Shown: positions 54,556 through 62,087 of the stretch, piece by piece
Numbering within the stretch: position 1 is the stretch's first letter
Layout of the letters: each line of letters begins with the position of its first letter
Notes under the pieces: generated by a model
The model's input: the letters and a program-made list of their open reading frames with translations, nothing else
The model's database searches: none
Told to the model about the DNA's origin: nothing
NCBI RefSeq assembly: GCF_001420715.1
Contig: NZ_LJJC01000004.1
Span: 2,279,908 to 2,343,907, forward strand
DNA from: Heyndrickxia shackletonii
GTDB taxonomy: Bacteria; Bacillota; Bacilli; Bacillales; Bacillaceae_C
Direction of reading: 5' to 3'
DNA length: 64,000 nucleotides
Translations under genes and position numbers: made by a program

Positions 54556-54570
54556 ATAAGTATTACTTAT
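54556..54570. promoter_or_regulatory. CcpC-like dyad upstream of citB
   Basis: ATAAGTATTACTTAT is an exact match to the CcpC dyad ATAA-N7-TTAT known from Bacillus subtilis citB. It is about 145 nt upstream of the citB start. CcpC is a citrate-responsive LysR-type repressor. Confidence 0.65.
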
Positions 54571-54752
54571 CGAAGCATGTAAAGCATATTTCTCATATCA
54601 AAATTTATGGTGAATCTTCCATGAAATTATATATTATTTTCCGTTTAATCTCTCTGGTTAAGTGAAAAATAATAGAAATTTCTGCTTCAGTAACAATGAT
54701 TGCTTAAGCGGAGACTTTAGGGTGAAATATTAATTTTTTAGAGGTGAATCAA

Positions 54753-54902
54753 GTGGGAAAACGTAAGGCTAATCATATTATTCCTGGAGCAAATGCAGCT
54801 AAAGCGCAAGGTATGGGAACTGGTTACAATGAAGAATTGTCTAACGAACCGTTAACGGCAGCACAAAAACAAAATAATAAGAAACGAAAGAAAAACCAAT
54901 AA
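54753..54902 (+). CDS. sspO: Small acid-soluble spore protein SspO
   Basis: A 49-aa spore protein starting at GTG behind [30 protein letters not shown], then [20 protein letters not shown] and a lysine-rich end. This closely follows the SspO (CotK) sequence I recall from Bacillus subtilis. It is divergent from citB, the arrangement also known there, with the pair sspO-sspP interrupted here by an inserted leftward gene (54966-55223). Confidence 0.95.
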   Translation: MGKRKANHIIPGANAAKAQGMGTGYNEELSNEPLTAAQKQNNKKRKKNQ

Positions 54903-54924
54903 TTTTATAACCTATTTTAAACAA

Positions 54925-54953
54925 AAAAACTCGCAAGCATTTGCGAGTTTTTT
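54925..54953. terminator. Terminator after sspO
   Basis: AAAAACTCGCAA (54925-54936) pairs with TTGCGAGTTTTT (54941-54952); 4-nt loop. It also ends the convergent 54966-55223 gene. Confidence 0.92.
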
Positions 54954-54965
54954 CTATGGAAATCA

Positions 54966-55223
54966 TTAAAATTCATTTACTTCGTTTACAATTTGTTGAA
55001 GATCCCTTCTAAACTTTTCTAATTGTGGTCTTTGTGTTTCACTTGCCACTTCCATTGCATTTTCAATTTGCTGATAGGTTTCGTTTACTTCTTGTTTTAA
55101 ATGCTTTAATTGTTGCCCGTAGCTTGCACTGTCTCTTTCAAGATTGTTATAAGCATCATGTAATTGCTTTGCACCTTTCTGGGCAGCTTGGAATGCTTGT
55201 TGTTTATTTTTATGATGTGCCAT
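54966..55223 (-). CDS. Small coiled-coil protein, function unknown
   Basis: An 85-aa hydrophilic, all-helical protein beginning MAHHKNKQQAFQAAQKGAKQ, with QQLKHLKQEVNETYQQIENA in the middle and ending LQQIVNEVNEF. Heptad-like spacing suggests a coiled coil. It resembles small uncharacterised Bacillus proteins often found near spore genes, but I cannot name it. GAAGGGAAG precedes the ATG. It is leftward, between the rightward sspO and sspP. Confidence 0.75.
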   Translation of the reverse strand: MAHHKNKQQAFQAAQKGAKQLHDAYNNLERDSASYGQQLKHLKQEVNETYQQIENAMEVASETQRPQLEKFRRDLQQIVNEVNEF

Positions 55224-55340
55224 CCATTCTTCTTCCCTTCACAATAATCGATTGCAAAAATAGATTGTGCAAAATTTCAATTATTATTCAGTATAAATTG
55301 TTGATGACGGCACAATCTAAAATATAGGAGGGATATTAAA

Positions 55341-55487
55341 ATGACGAATAAAAATGATGGAAAAGATATGAGAAAAAATGCCGAAAAAGGACATGATAAC
55401 GGACAACCAGAGCCATTAAGCGGGTCTAAAAAAGTAAAAAACCGTAACCATACCCGTGCGAAACATAATCAAAGCCATGATATGTAA
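55341..55487 (+). CDS. sspP: Small acid-soluble spore protein SspP
   Basis: A 48-aa protein behind [28 protein letters not shown], then [20 protein letters not shown], ending HNQSHDM. It follows the SspP (CotL) sequence of Bacillus subtilis as I recall it, particularly the [18 protein letters not shown] core. It is a minor spore-core protein. In Bacillus subtilis sspO and sspP are adjacent in one operon; here a gene on the other strand separates them. Confidence 0.95.
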   Translation: MTNKNDGKDMRKNAEKGHDNGQPEPLSGSKKVKNRNHTRAKHNQSHDM

Positions 55488-55573
55488 TTAAGAAAGACAT
55501 AAAATTCCTTACACATCCGCTAAACTGCTTGCGCTTGACAAAGACTTTTGTCGTGTAATAGATATATGATAGA

Positions 55574-55605
55574 GGAATACCAGATCACTATCGACCTGGT
55601 ATTCC
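55574..55605. repeat. Inverted repeat spanning the selA stop codon
   Basis: A perfect 10-bp dyad GGAATACCAG (55574-55583) with CTGGTATTCC (55596-55605); the selA stop (55588-55590) lies in the loop. There is no clear T-run on the selA strand, so its role as a terminator is doubtful. Confidence 0.5.
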
Positions 55606-56997
55606 TTTTAATGCTTCCAGCAACAAGTCTTCTTCTTCTATCGCGATTGTTCTAAAATCGAATATTACTTCCTCTTGATGAATTCTTGTTAAAATGCAAG
55701 GTTCACCAGTTCGTAATTGCATAGAAAGATCCTCTGCTTTGATATTTTTATGCTTTAAACTTAACACATATGTTTTTAAGGAAACATCAGGCAATGAGCC
55801 CCCGCCTATTTGGCTTGTTCCCTCCCTTATAGTAATGGTAAAATCTTCTCTTTCATTGGATAGCTTCATTCTAAAATCCTCTACCCTTTGTCTTACGATA
55901 GATGCATCCATAGTTATCGAGTGCAGTGCGGGGATTTTAGTAAAAGCCTCTCCCTTTAAGTAATGCAGCAATGTTGCTTCTAGTGCCGCTATTGTCATTT
56001 TGTCAACACGCAATACGCGTGCAAGCTGATGCTTTTTCAGTTTTTCAATATATTCCTTCTTGCCGGCGATAATTCCCGCTTGTGGTCCGCCTAGTAGTTT
56101 GTCCCCGCTAAATGATACAATATCTGCTCCGGCTTTTAACTTTCTGCTAACTACCGGTTCGTCTCCGATTCCAAAAGGGTTTAAATCAATCAAGACCCCA
56201 CTGCCAAGGTCTTCATATAGTAGGAGTGAAGGATGGTTTTGTTTAAAGTTGTAAAGTGCTTCTGTATCAACGGAACTTGTGAATCCCTTGATGGTGAAAT
56301 TGCTTGTATGGACCTTTAGGATAATAGATGTTTGATCACTAATAGCATTTTCATAATCTTTTAGATGTGTTCTATTAGTGGTCCCAACCTCTATTAGCTT
56401 TGCTCCGGATTCCTCCATAATGGCAGAAACCCGAAAGGATCCCCCAATTTCGATGAGTTCTCCTCTAGAAATAACGACTTCTTTATCCTTTGCAAAAGTA
56501 TGTAAAATAAAATAAACAGCTGCAGCATTATTATTGACAATTAGTGCCGCTTCTGCGCCAGTAAGTGCCTTTATTAGTTCCTCTACATGAGTATGCCTTG
56601 TTCCGCGAGTCCCTTTTTCTATATCATATTCTAGATTTGTATAGGATAAAGCAGTCTCCTTCACATGTTCAGCAGCTTCTTTACTTAAACGAGCTCTTCC
56701 CACATTTGTGTGTAAAATGGTGCCAGTTGCGTTAATTACTTTTTTAATTGAGTAGGTAAAACGGTGAGCTGTTGAGTTCTCCACTCTAGTAAATAATTCT
56801 TTGCTAAATTCTGCGGTTCCCGGGTAACTGCCTTTCCAATTGTTTTTTAATATGGACTCACGAATATCACTAATTTCATCTTTTACGATGGAAGTTAGCT
56901 GTTCATAAGGAATTTGATATTTATTTTGGATATATAGAAATAAATCTGTTTTTTGCAGTTCATGTATAGGTGGTATAGATCGAACCATGTCAAGCAT
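55588..56997 (-). CDS. selA: L-seryl-tRNA(Sec) selenium transferase
   Basis: A 469-aa PLP enzyme that converts Ser-tRNA(Sec) to Sec-tRNA(Sec) using selenophosphate. The N-terminal helical domain (about 1-60) has IPPIHELQKTDLFLYIQNKY. The core has NATGTILHTNVGRARLSKEA (about 89-108), NNNAAAVYFIL, EIGGSFRVSAIMEESGAKLI and the PLP lysine Lys300 in SFSGDKLLGGPQAG. It is divergent from selD (117 bp gap), a pairing that points to the selenocysteine pathway. The usual partners selB and selC are not in this window. Confidence 0.97.
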   Translation of the reverse strand: MLDMVRSIPPIHELQKTDLFLYIQNKYQIPYEQLTSIVKDEISDIRESILKNNWKGSYPGTAEFSKELFTRVENSTAHRFTYSIKKVINATGTILHTNVGRARLSKEAAEHVKETALSYTNLEYDIEKGTRGTRHTHVEELIKALTGAEAALIVNNNAAAVYFILHTFAKDKEVVISRGELIEIGGSFRVSAIMEESGAKLIEVGTTNRTHLKDYENAISDQTSIILKVHTSNFTIKGFTSSVDTEALYNFKQNHPSLLLYEDLGSGVLIDLNPFGIGDEPVVSRKLKAGADIVSFSGDKLLGGPQAGIIAGKKEYIEKLKKHQLARVLRVDKMTIAALEATLLHYLKGEAFTKIPALHSITMDASIVRQRVEDFRMKLSNEREDFTITIREGTSQIGGGSLPDVSLKTYVLSLKHKNIKAEDLSMQLRTGEPCILTRIHQEEVIFDFRTIAIEEEDLLLEALKGIPGR

Positions 56998-57113
56998 TTG
57001 ATTTCCCCCTATTTCTTATTAAAAACATTGTATTATTGATGGTATTCCTATTGCAAATTTGTTTTCAGGTTCACTAAAAAAGGATAAACTAAAAAATATT
57101 GGAGGTGGTATGG

Positions 57114-58169
57114 ATGAGTGAGCATGAAAAGCTACGGTTAACAGCTCTTTCGACAAAAGCTGGCTGAGGCTGCAAAATTGGTCCCGAGGACCTTGCGCAA
57201 GTTTTGCGTAAATTACCGAAAACACAAAATGTACCTGAACTATTGGTTGGAAATGAGACATCTGATGATGCAGGAGTGTATCAATTGACAGATGAAATTG
57301 CATTAGTTCAGACCATTGATTACTTTACACCGATTGTGGATGATCCATACATGTTTGGGCAAATAGCGGCAGCAAATGCCCTTAGTGATGTTTTTGCCAT
57401 GGGCGGAACACCAAAAACAGCCTTAAATATCGTAGGGTACCCTATCAAAAAATTAGGTGCTGATACTTTAGCAGAGATTTTACGAGGTGCTTCTGATAAA
57501 GTTCATGAAGCGGGTGCTATAACAATTGGCGGGCATTCCATCGATGATCAGGAACCGAAGTTTGGTCTATCTGTAACCGGTATTGTGCATCCAAAGAAAG
57601 TATGGAAGAATGTTGGAGCAATGCCTGGTGACGTACTTGTGTTAACAAAATCAATTGGTGTCGGCATTATGACGACGGGAATAAAGCGGAATGCAGTGAC
57701 ACAGGGGCAAGAAGAAATTGTCACTAAGGTTATGGCAACGCTGAACAAGGACGCTGCTGAGTGCTTACAGAAATATGAACCACATGCTGTCACGGATGTC
57801 ACAGGTTTCGGATTGTTAGGACATGCAAGCGAAATGGCCGGCGGAAGCAACGTTACCTTTACGATTGAATATAGTAAAGTACCGATTCTTGATGGTACAT
57901 ATGAACTTGCCATGAATGGTGTCATTCCGGGTGGTTCCAAATCTAATCATCAATGGTTAGCAGAGAATATTGTCTATGATCAATCCCTGTCCTTGGAGCA
58001 ACAGATTATTCTATGTGATGCAGTTACTTCCGGTGGGTTGCTAGTTGCGCTGAAAGAAGAAGATGCATTATTGTATGTAGAGGATTTGCAGCAAAAAGGC
58101 ATTGAAGATGCCGCCATTATTGGCAGGGTTACAGAAAAGGAAATTTCGACCATTCGGGTTATAAAGTGA
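57114..58169 (+). CDS. selD: Selenophosphate synthetase SelD, itself a selenoprotein (in-frame TGA)
   Basis: A 351-aa enzyme making selenophosphate from selenide and ATP. ATG 57114 follows GGAGGTGG at 57101-57108. Conventional translation would stop after 17 codons at TGA 57165-57167. Reading through gives TALSTKAGUGCKIGPEDLAQ, with U18 exactly at the catalytic Cys/Sec position of SelD and a following G-C-K as in the family. Downstream blocks are DDAGVYQL, VQTIDYFTPIVDDPYMFGQI, ANALSDVFAMGGTPKTALNI, GGHSIDDQEPKFGLSVTG and AVTDVTGFGLLGHASEMAGG. A SECIS-like hairpin follows the TGA. The open frame from 57204 alone would lack the catalytic residue. Confidence 0.95.
57165..57207 (+). promoter_or_regulatory. 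SECIS-like recoding element in selD
   Basis: After the TGA (57165-57167), GCAAAA (57172-57177) pairs with TTTTGC (57202-57207), and the apical stem GGTCC (57180-57184) with GGACC (57188-57192) around the loop CGA. The apical stem starts 12 nt after the TGA, a distance like that in known bacterial SECIS elements. It should be bound by SelB carrying Sec-tRNA. Confidence 0.75.
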
Positions 58170-58181
58170 TATTTTTTTGAT

Positions 58182-58234
58182 ATGAAAAATCCCCTATTGA
58201 AGTTAGTGTAATCAACTTCTAATGGGGATTTTCA
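58182..58234 (+). terminator. Terminator of selD
   Basis: AAAATCCCC (58186-58194) pairs with GGGGATTTT (58224-58232), with inner GAAGTT/AACTTC; T-rich tail. Confidence 0.85.
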
Positions 58235-58260
58235 TATTTTGAATAAAACAATCCAATGTT

Positions 58261-58317
58261 ACTGTCCATCGGGTGTGGACAGTTTCCGGAAATGTCCACA
58301 AGTGGTGCCTGACACTT
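58261..58317. repeat. REP-like element with mutually exclusive hairpins
   Basis: ACTGTCCA (58261-58268) can pair with TGGACAGT (58276-58283), or TGTGGACA (58274-58281) with TGTCCACA (58293-58300). A third hairpin AAGTG/CACTT (58300-58317) encloses GTGCCTGA. It resembles the 'GGTGCCTGACAC' intergenic repeats that I recall from Bacillus genomes. Confidence 0.6.
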
Positions 58318-58322
58318 ATCCT

Positions 58323-58937
58323 TTAAAAAGCCTGCTCATATTCTTTTGCATAATATAAAACTTCTTTTACGTATTCATTGCTATGATTATAGGCGTATAT
58401 CGCTTTTTTTAAATTTCCATTTGTTGCACCATTATGTGCAAGATAGTTTGCTGCGCTAAAGATGGCATCATAAATATTAAATGGATCTGCTACCCCATCT
58501 CCATCTGCATCCACTCCATAGCCTCCATATTTTCTGATAACCGCTGGGTTTTCTTTTTCTTCTTTTGGAATGTTCCCCTTCCCTTTACCGGAACAGGATG
58601 GATGTTTCCAGCCGACAAATGTACATGGCATAAACTGCATGGGCCCTTCAGCCCCAACAGGTGAAACCATTGTTTTCATGGTAGAAAAGCGAGTTTCCAC
58701 ACGGTGATGTGCTGCAAGGACATACCATGGTACTCCGTATTTTTTTTCTGCTGCTTTATAAATCGGAATATATTGAGCCGGGATTTTCATATCAGGAGTT
58801 TTGGTCGGCTTTTTTTTGTCCTCATGATCATTTGTTAGAACATATAAGGCAATAATCACGACCGGTATGAGCAATATTAATATTGGTGAGCGTTTATTCG
58901 TTTTTCGCTTTTTGTATGATTTTTTCTTTGCTGCCAT
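58323..58937 (-). CDS. Membrane-anchored lytic transglycosylase-like protein
   Basis: A 204-aa protein with a lysine-rich N-terminus (MAAKKKSYKKRKTNKRSP) and a membrane helix (about 18-38), then a soluble SLT domain (about 60-204). The catalytic Glu is probably in HHRVETRFSTMKTMVSPVGA (about 85-104), followed by AEGPMQFMPCTFVGW and a calcium-loop-like DADGDGVADPFNIYDAIFSA, typical of SLT/Slt70-like proteins in Bacillus. It probably cleaves peptidoglycan glycan strands with 1,6-anhydro ends. GGATCATTTT weakly precedes the ATG. It converges with selD. Confidence 0.88.
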   Translation of the reverse strand: MAAKKKSYKKRKTNKRSPILILLIPVVIIALYVLTNDHEDKKKPTKTPDMKIPAQYIPIYKAAEKKYGVPWYVLAAHHRVETRFSTMKTMVSPVGAEGPMQFMPCTFVGWKHPSCSGKGKGNIPKEEKENPAVIRKYGGYGVDADGDGVADPFNIYDAIFSAANYLAHNGATNGNLKKAIYAYNHSNEYVKEVLYYAKEYEQAF

Positions 58938-59012
58938 TTTTCTTTAAAATGATCCTTTCTTGGATAAAGACTGAGTACCATTTTACAATAGATTTATAAT
59001 ACTACAAGAGTA

Positions 59013-60632
59013 TTATTCAGCATTTGAATAGTAATGCTTCCATTGATCTCTCAATGTCCTTTTGAGAAATTTGCCTACGGAGGTTTTCGGTATTTCCTTT
59101 AAGAATATTATCTCATCCGGCAACCACCAATTAGAAAATTGTCCTTTTAAAAATAAAATAAGATCCTGTTCGAAAATTTGATTTCTATAGGCATCTTTCA
59201 GTACAACACAGGCTAATGGACGTTCCTGCCATTTAGGGTGTGGAATGGCGATAACTGCAGCTTCATAAACTGCTTCGTGGGACATAAGTGCATTTTCAAG
59301 TGCAACAGAGGAAATCCATTCTCCGCCGCTCTTTATTAAATCCTTTGTCCGATCGGTAATTCGAACGTATCCATCTGCATCCATTACCGCGATATCGCCG
59401 GTATAAAGCCAGCCATCTTTAAATGCATCATTTGTACGTTCATCCTTATAATATTCGTTGGCAATCCATGGCCCCCTGACTATTAATTCTCCCATTGTTG
59501 CACCGTCACACGGGACATCTCCGTTTTCATTCACTACCCGTATATCAAGGCCAGGTACAACCAATCCTGTTTTCGAACGGATAACAATTTTTTCTTCTAA
59601 AGATAAAGAATCCATCTCACTTGTTAAAGTAGATAAACTTACGATTGGACTTGTTTCCGTCATACCATATCCCGAAATAAAAGGAACCTTATACTTTTCT
59701 TCAAAGGCGCGAATCAATCCTTTTGGTGATGCTGCTCCTCCGCAAACTAAAGCACGTATACTGCTAATATCATATTGATTTTCCTCTAATTCTTTTAACA
59801 GACCAATCCAAATCGTTGGAACACCGCCTGTAATGGTTACCTTTTCTTGTTCAATCAGCTCCGCTAAAATTTTCGGAGTAAATGAAGGACCTGGTAAAAC
59901 CTGTTTTGTCCCATACCAAACAGCAGCAAAAGGTAACCCCCATGCATTTACATGAAACATCGGCACTACTGGCATGGCAACATCTCTTTCACAAAGTCCA
60001 AGTGTATCAGCGAGACCAATTGCCAGACTATGAAGGACGATACCTCTATGTGTGTAAACGACCCCTTTTGGATTACCGGTAGTGGCCGATGTATAGCACA
60101 TTGCTGCTGGTGTACGTTCATCCATATCCGATATAAAGTTGAATGCTGGGTCTCCATCATCTATCAGTTGTTCATAAGAAAATGCTGGATGCAAAGTTGT
60201 TTCCGGTATTTCTTTCTCATCAGACATTATTACGAAGCATTGAACCGTTGTTAATTGATCTTTAATTTTTTCTATAATAGGCACTAAATCCGGGTCAATA
60301 AGTAAAATTTTGTCTTCTGCATGATTGATGACATATGTCAAGTGTTCTTGGGTTAAGCGGATATTAACCATGTGGAGGACTGCACCACTGCATGGCACGG
60401 CAAAATAAGCTTCTAAATGCCGATGATGGTTCCAAGCAAATGTTCCGATTTTATCCCCTTTCTTTAACCCGATTTTTGTTAGTGCACTTGCCAATCTTCT
60501 CGTTCTTTCTCCAATTTCTTTGTAAGTAAATCTGTGAATGCCGGATGCCGTTCTGGAAATGACTTCTTTTCGCGGAAAATATTTTTCTGCACGTTCCATC
60601 ATGGAGGTTAATAGTAGCGGTGTGTCCATCAT
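59013..60632 (-). CDS. Fatty-acid (acyl-)CoA synthetase, AMP-binding family
   Basis: A 539-aa ANL-superfamily adenylating enzyme that activates a carboxylic acid with ATP and CoA. The P-loop is MCYTSATTGNPKGVVYTHRG (about 179-198), later GYGMTETSPIVSLST (about 317-331), and the core YTGDIAVMDADGYVRITDRT followed by KDLIKSGGEW with the catalytic Lys in PKTSVGKFLKRTLR. Chain length of the acyl substrate cannot be read; it is probably a long- or medium-chain fatty acid. GGGGGAAT precedes the two adjacent ATG codons. Neighbours give no pathway context. Confidence 0.93.
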   Translation of the reverse strand: MMDTPLLLTSMMERAEKYFPRKEVISRTASGIHRFTYKEIGERTRRLASALTKIGLKKGDKIGTFAWNHHRHLEAYFAVPCSGAVLHMVNIRLTQEHLTYVINHAEDKILLIDPDLVPIIEKIKDQLTTVQCFVIMSDEKEIPETTLHPAFSYEQLIDDGDPAFNFISDMDERTPAAMCYTSATTGNPKGVVYTHRGIVLHSLAIGLADTLGLCERDVAMPVVPMFHVNAWGLPFAAVWYGTKQVLPGPSFTPKILAELIEQEKVTITGGVPTIWIGLLKELEENQYDISSIRALVCGGAASPKGLIRAFEEKYKVPFISGYGMTETSPIVSLSTLTSEMDSLSLEEKIVIRSKTGLVVPGLDIRVVNENGDVPCDGATMGELIVRGPWIANEYYKDERTNDAFKDGWLYTGDIAVMDADGYVRITDRTKDLIKSGGEWISSVALENALMSHEAVYEAAVIAIPHPKWQERPLACVVLKDAYRNQIFEQDLILFLKGQFSNWWLPDEIIFLKEIPKTSVGKFLKRTLRDQWKHYYSNAE

Positions 60633-60902
60633 TTTTCAATTCCCCCTCATTTTATGTTCAGATAATGTGGGATAGAGTGTTGAAAACTAGCGGAAGCGAT
60701 TTTTATACTACATGATGCCCATCCTAGATTGTTGAGCTTTGAGCAAAAGTCCCCCCAAACTATCTCCACCTTATCCGGTAACAAAAAACCTACCTCTTAC
60801 GATAGAAATACATTGTGAATATGAAGGTTCTAAGATGGTTATATTCAATCATTTCGACCTATAGACCCAAATACCTGCCTTATAGGCTAAAATGGCTAAA
60901 TA
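60633..60902. other. Intergenic region, nothing recognised
   Basis: About 270 bp with no gene, hairpin or operator that I can support. Confidence 0.5.
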
Positions 60903-61589
60903 TTAATTCAAAAACAATGGAATCAACCATGGCACTAAAATAGACGTGAACACCGCGGATAATGCCATTGCGACACTGGATACAGCACCTTGCAGCTCTC
61001 CCTCTTTTACTGCTTGAGAAGTACCGATGCCATGGGAAATCGTTCCTAAAGATAATCCTCTTGAAAAAGGACTTGAAACTTTTATTCTATCCAGTATTTT
61101 AAGTCCGAACATCGCTCCGAACATGCCGGTAATCATCACAAAAGCTGCAACCAATATTTCATCTCCGCCTATTATTTTGGAAATTTCAGACGCAACTGGT
61201 ATAGTGGTAGATTTAATACTTAATGATGTAATCATTAGCTTTGATAGCTTAAATGCTTTGCCTAACAAAATAGCGGTTATTATGGTAAGTATGGTTCCTG
61301 TAAAAACCCCTGCAAGTGCCGGCAAAAGGTTTTGGATCAAGATATGGCGATTTTTATATAGGGGAACAGCTAATGCAACGGTAGCTGGACCTAGTAAATA
61401 CGTCATGATTTCTTTTGCAGGTTCATATTCTCTATAAGAGATATGACTGGCAACGAGCACTATAATGATGATTACAGTGCTTAAAAATACAGGTGTTGTA
61501 AACGGGGAAGAATACCTTTTTGCAACAAAAAGGGTGAAAATATATACCAAAATAGTAAGAACGATGCTAAAGACTGTGATGATGGTCAT
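60903..61589 (-). CDS. LrgB-family (CidB) membrane protein
   Basis: A 228-aa membrane protein of the LrgB/CidB family with about six or seven helices: YLLGPATVALAVPLYKNRHI (about 64-83), ILLGKAFKLSKLMITSLSIK and STTIPVASEISKIIGGDEIL (about 126-145), and SRGLSLGTISHGIGTSQAVK (about 177-196). It works with the holin-like LrgA/CidA in autolysis control or, as shown for some homologues, in pyruvate or glycolate transport. It overlaps the upstream lrgA-like gene by 23 nt. It resembles Bacillus YwbG. Confidence 0.92.
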   Translation of the reverse strand: MTIITVFSIVLTILVYIFTLFVAKRYSSPFTTPVFLSTVIIIIVLVASHISYREYEPAKEIMTYLLGPATVALAVPLYKNRHILIQNLLPALAGVFTGTILTIITAILLGKAFKLSKLMITSLSIKSTTIPVASEISKIIGGDEILVAAFVMITGMFGAMFGLKILDRIKVSSPFSRGLSLGTISHGIGTSQAVKEGELQGAVSSVAMALSAVFTSILVPWLIPLFLN

Positions 61590-61956
61590 GTACGTTGTCC
61601 TCCGCAGATTTCATCCATTTCTGAGACAAATACCCTGAACCGCATATGCCAACGATAGCACTAATACATAAAATAAAGAGTAAAATGACTCCTTTTTTCA
61701 GAAATATTCCCCCTAAAGTCATTAATCCAACTGAAATCGGAATGAAAAAGAAAGCAAGATGCCGGATTAAAAACGATGAAGTCCTATCAATCCACTGCAG
61801 TTTCAGCACTCCTGTCAACAGAAGGATGAAGCATAAAATCATTCCTGCAACATTCCCTGGCAAAGGAATATGCGTAAACTTTACAATCACTGATCCCAAT
61901 TCATTTAGCCCCCAAAGGATACACAACTGAAAAATAATGACGAGGATTTTCTTCAA
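61567..61956 (-). CDS. Holin-like LrgA/CidA-family protein
   Basis: A 129-aa protein with four predicted helices: VIIFQLCILWGLNELGSVIV (about 6-25), PLPGNVAGMILCFILLLTGV (about 32-51), RHLAFFFIPISVGLMTLGGI (about 65-84) and LFILCISAIVGICGSGYLSQ (about 93-112). This is the LrgA/CidA holin-like pattern, resembling Bacillus YwbH. Its gene overlaps the lrgB-like gene, forming a two-gene operon. The LysR-type cidR-like regulator often found beside such operons is not adjacent here. Confidence 0.92.
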   Translation of the reverse strand: MKKILVIIFQLCILWGLNELGSVIVKFTHIPLPGNVAGMILCFILLLTGVLKLQWIDRTSSFLIRHLAFFFIPISVGLMTLGGIFLKKGVILLFILCISAIVGICGSGYLSQKWMKSAEDNVHDHHHSL

Positions 61957-62047
61957 GATGATAGCTCCTTACTTTAAAGATATTCTTATACTTATTCGAT
62001 TCATTGTGTGATTTTCCTGTTATAAATTTCAGATATTTGAGCGAAAT

Positions 62048-62087
62048 AAAAATACGCTTGGAGATTTTATTCTCCAAGCGTATTTTT
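62048..62087 (-). terminator. Terminator of the quinone oxidoreductase-like gene
   Basis: A perfect 17-bp stem (62048-62064 with 62071-62087), with a T-run in the leftward direction; the stop codon lies at its edge. Confidence 0.92.

Noticed and set aside
57204-58169. selD starting at TTG 57204
   Set aside because: It would remove the ATP/selenide-binding N-terminus and catalytic Sec; the ATG at 57114 has a strong ribosome-binding site and the same frame.
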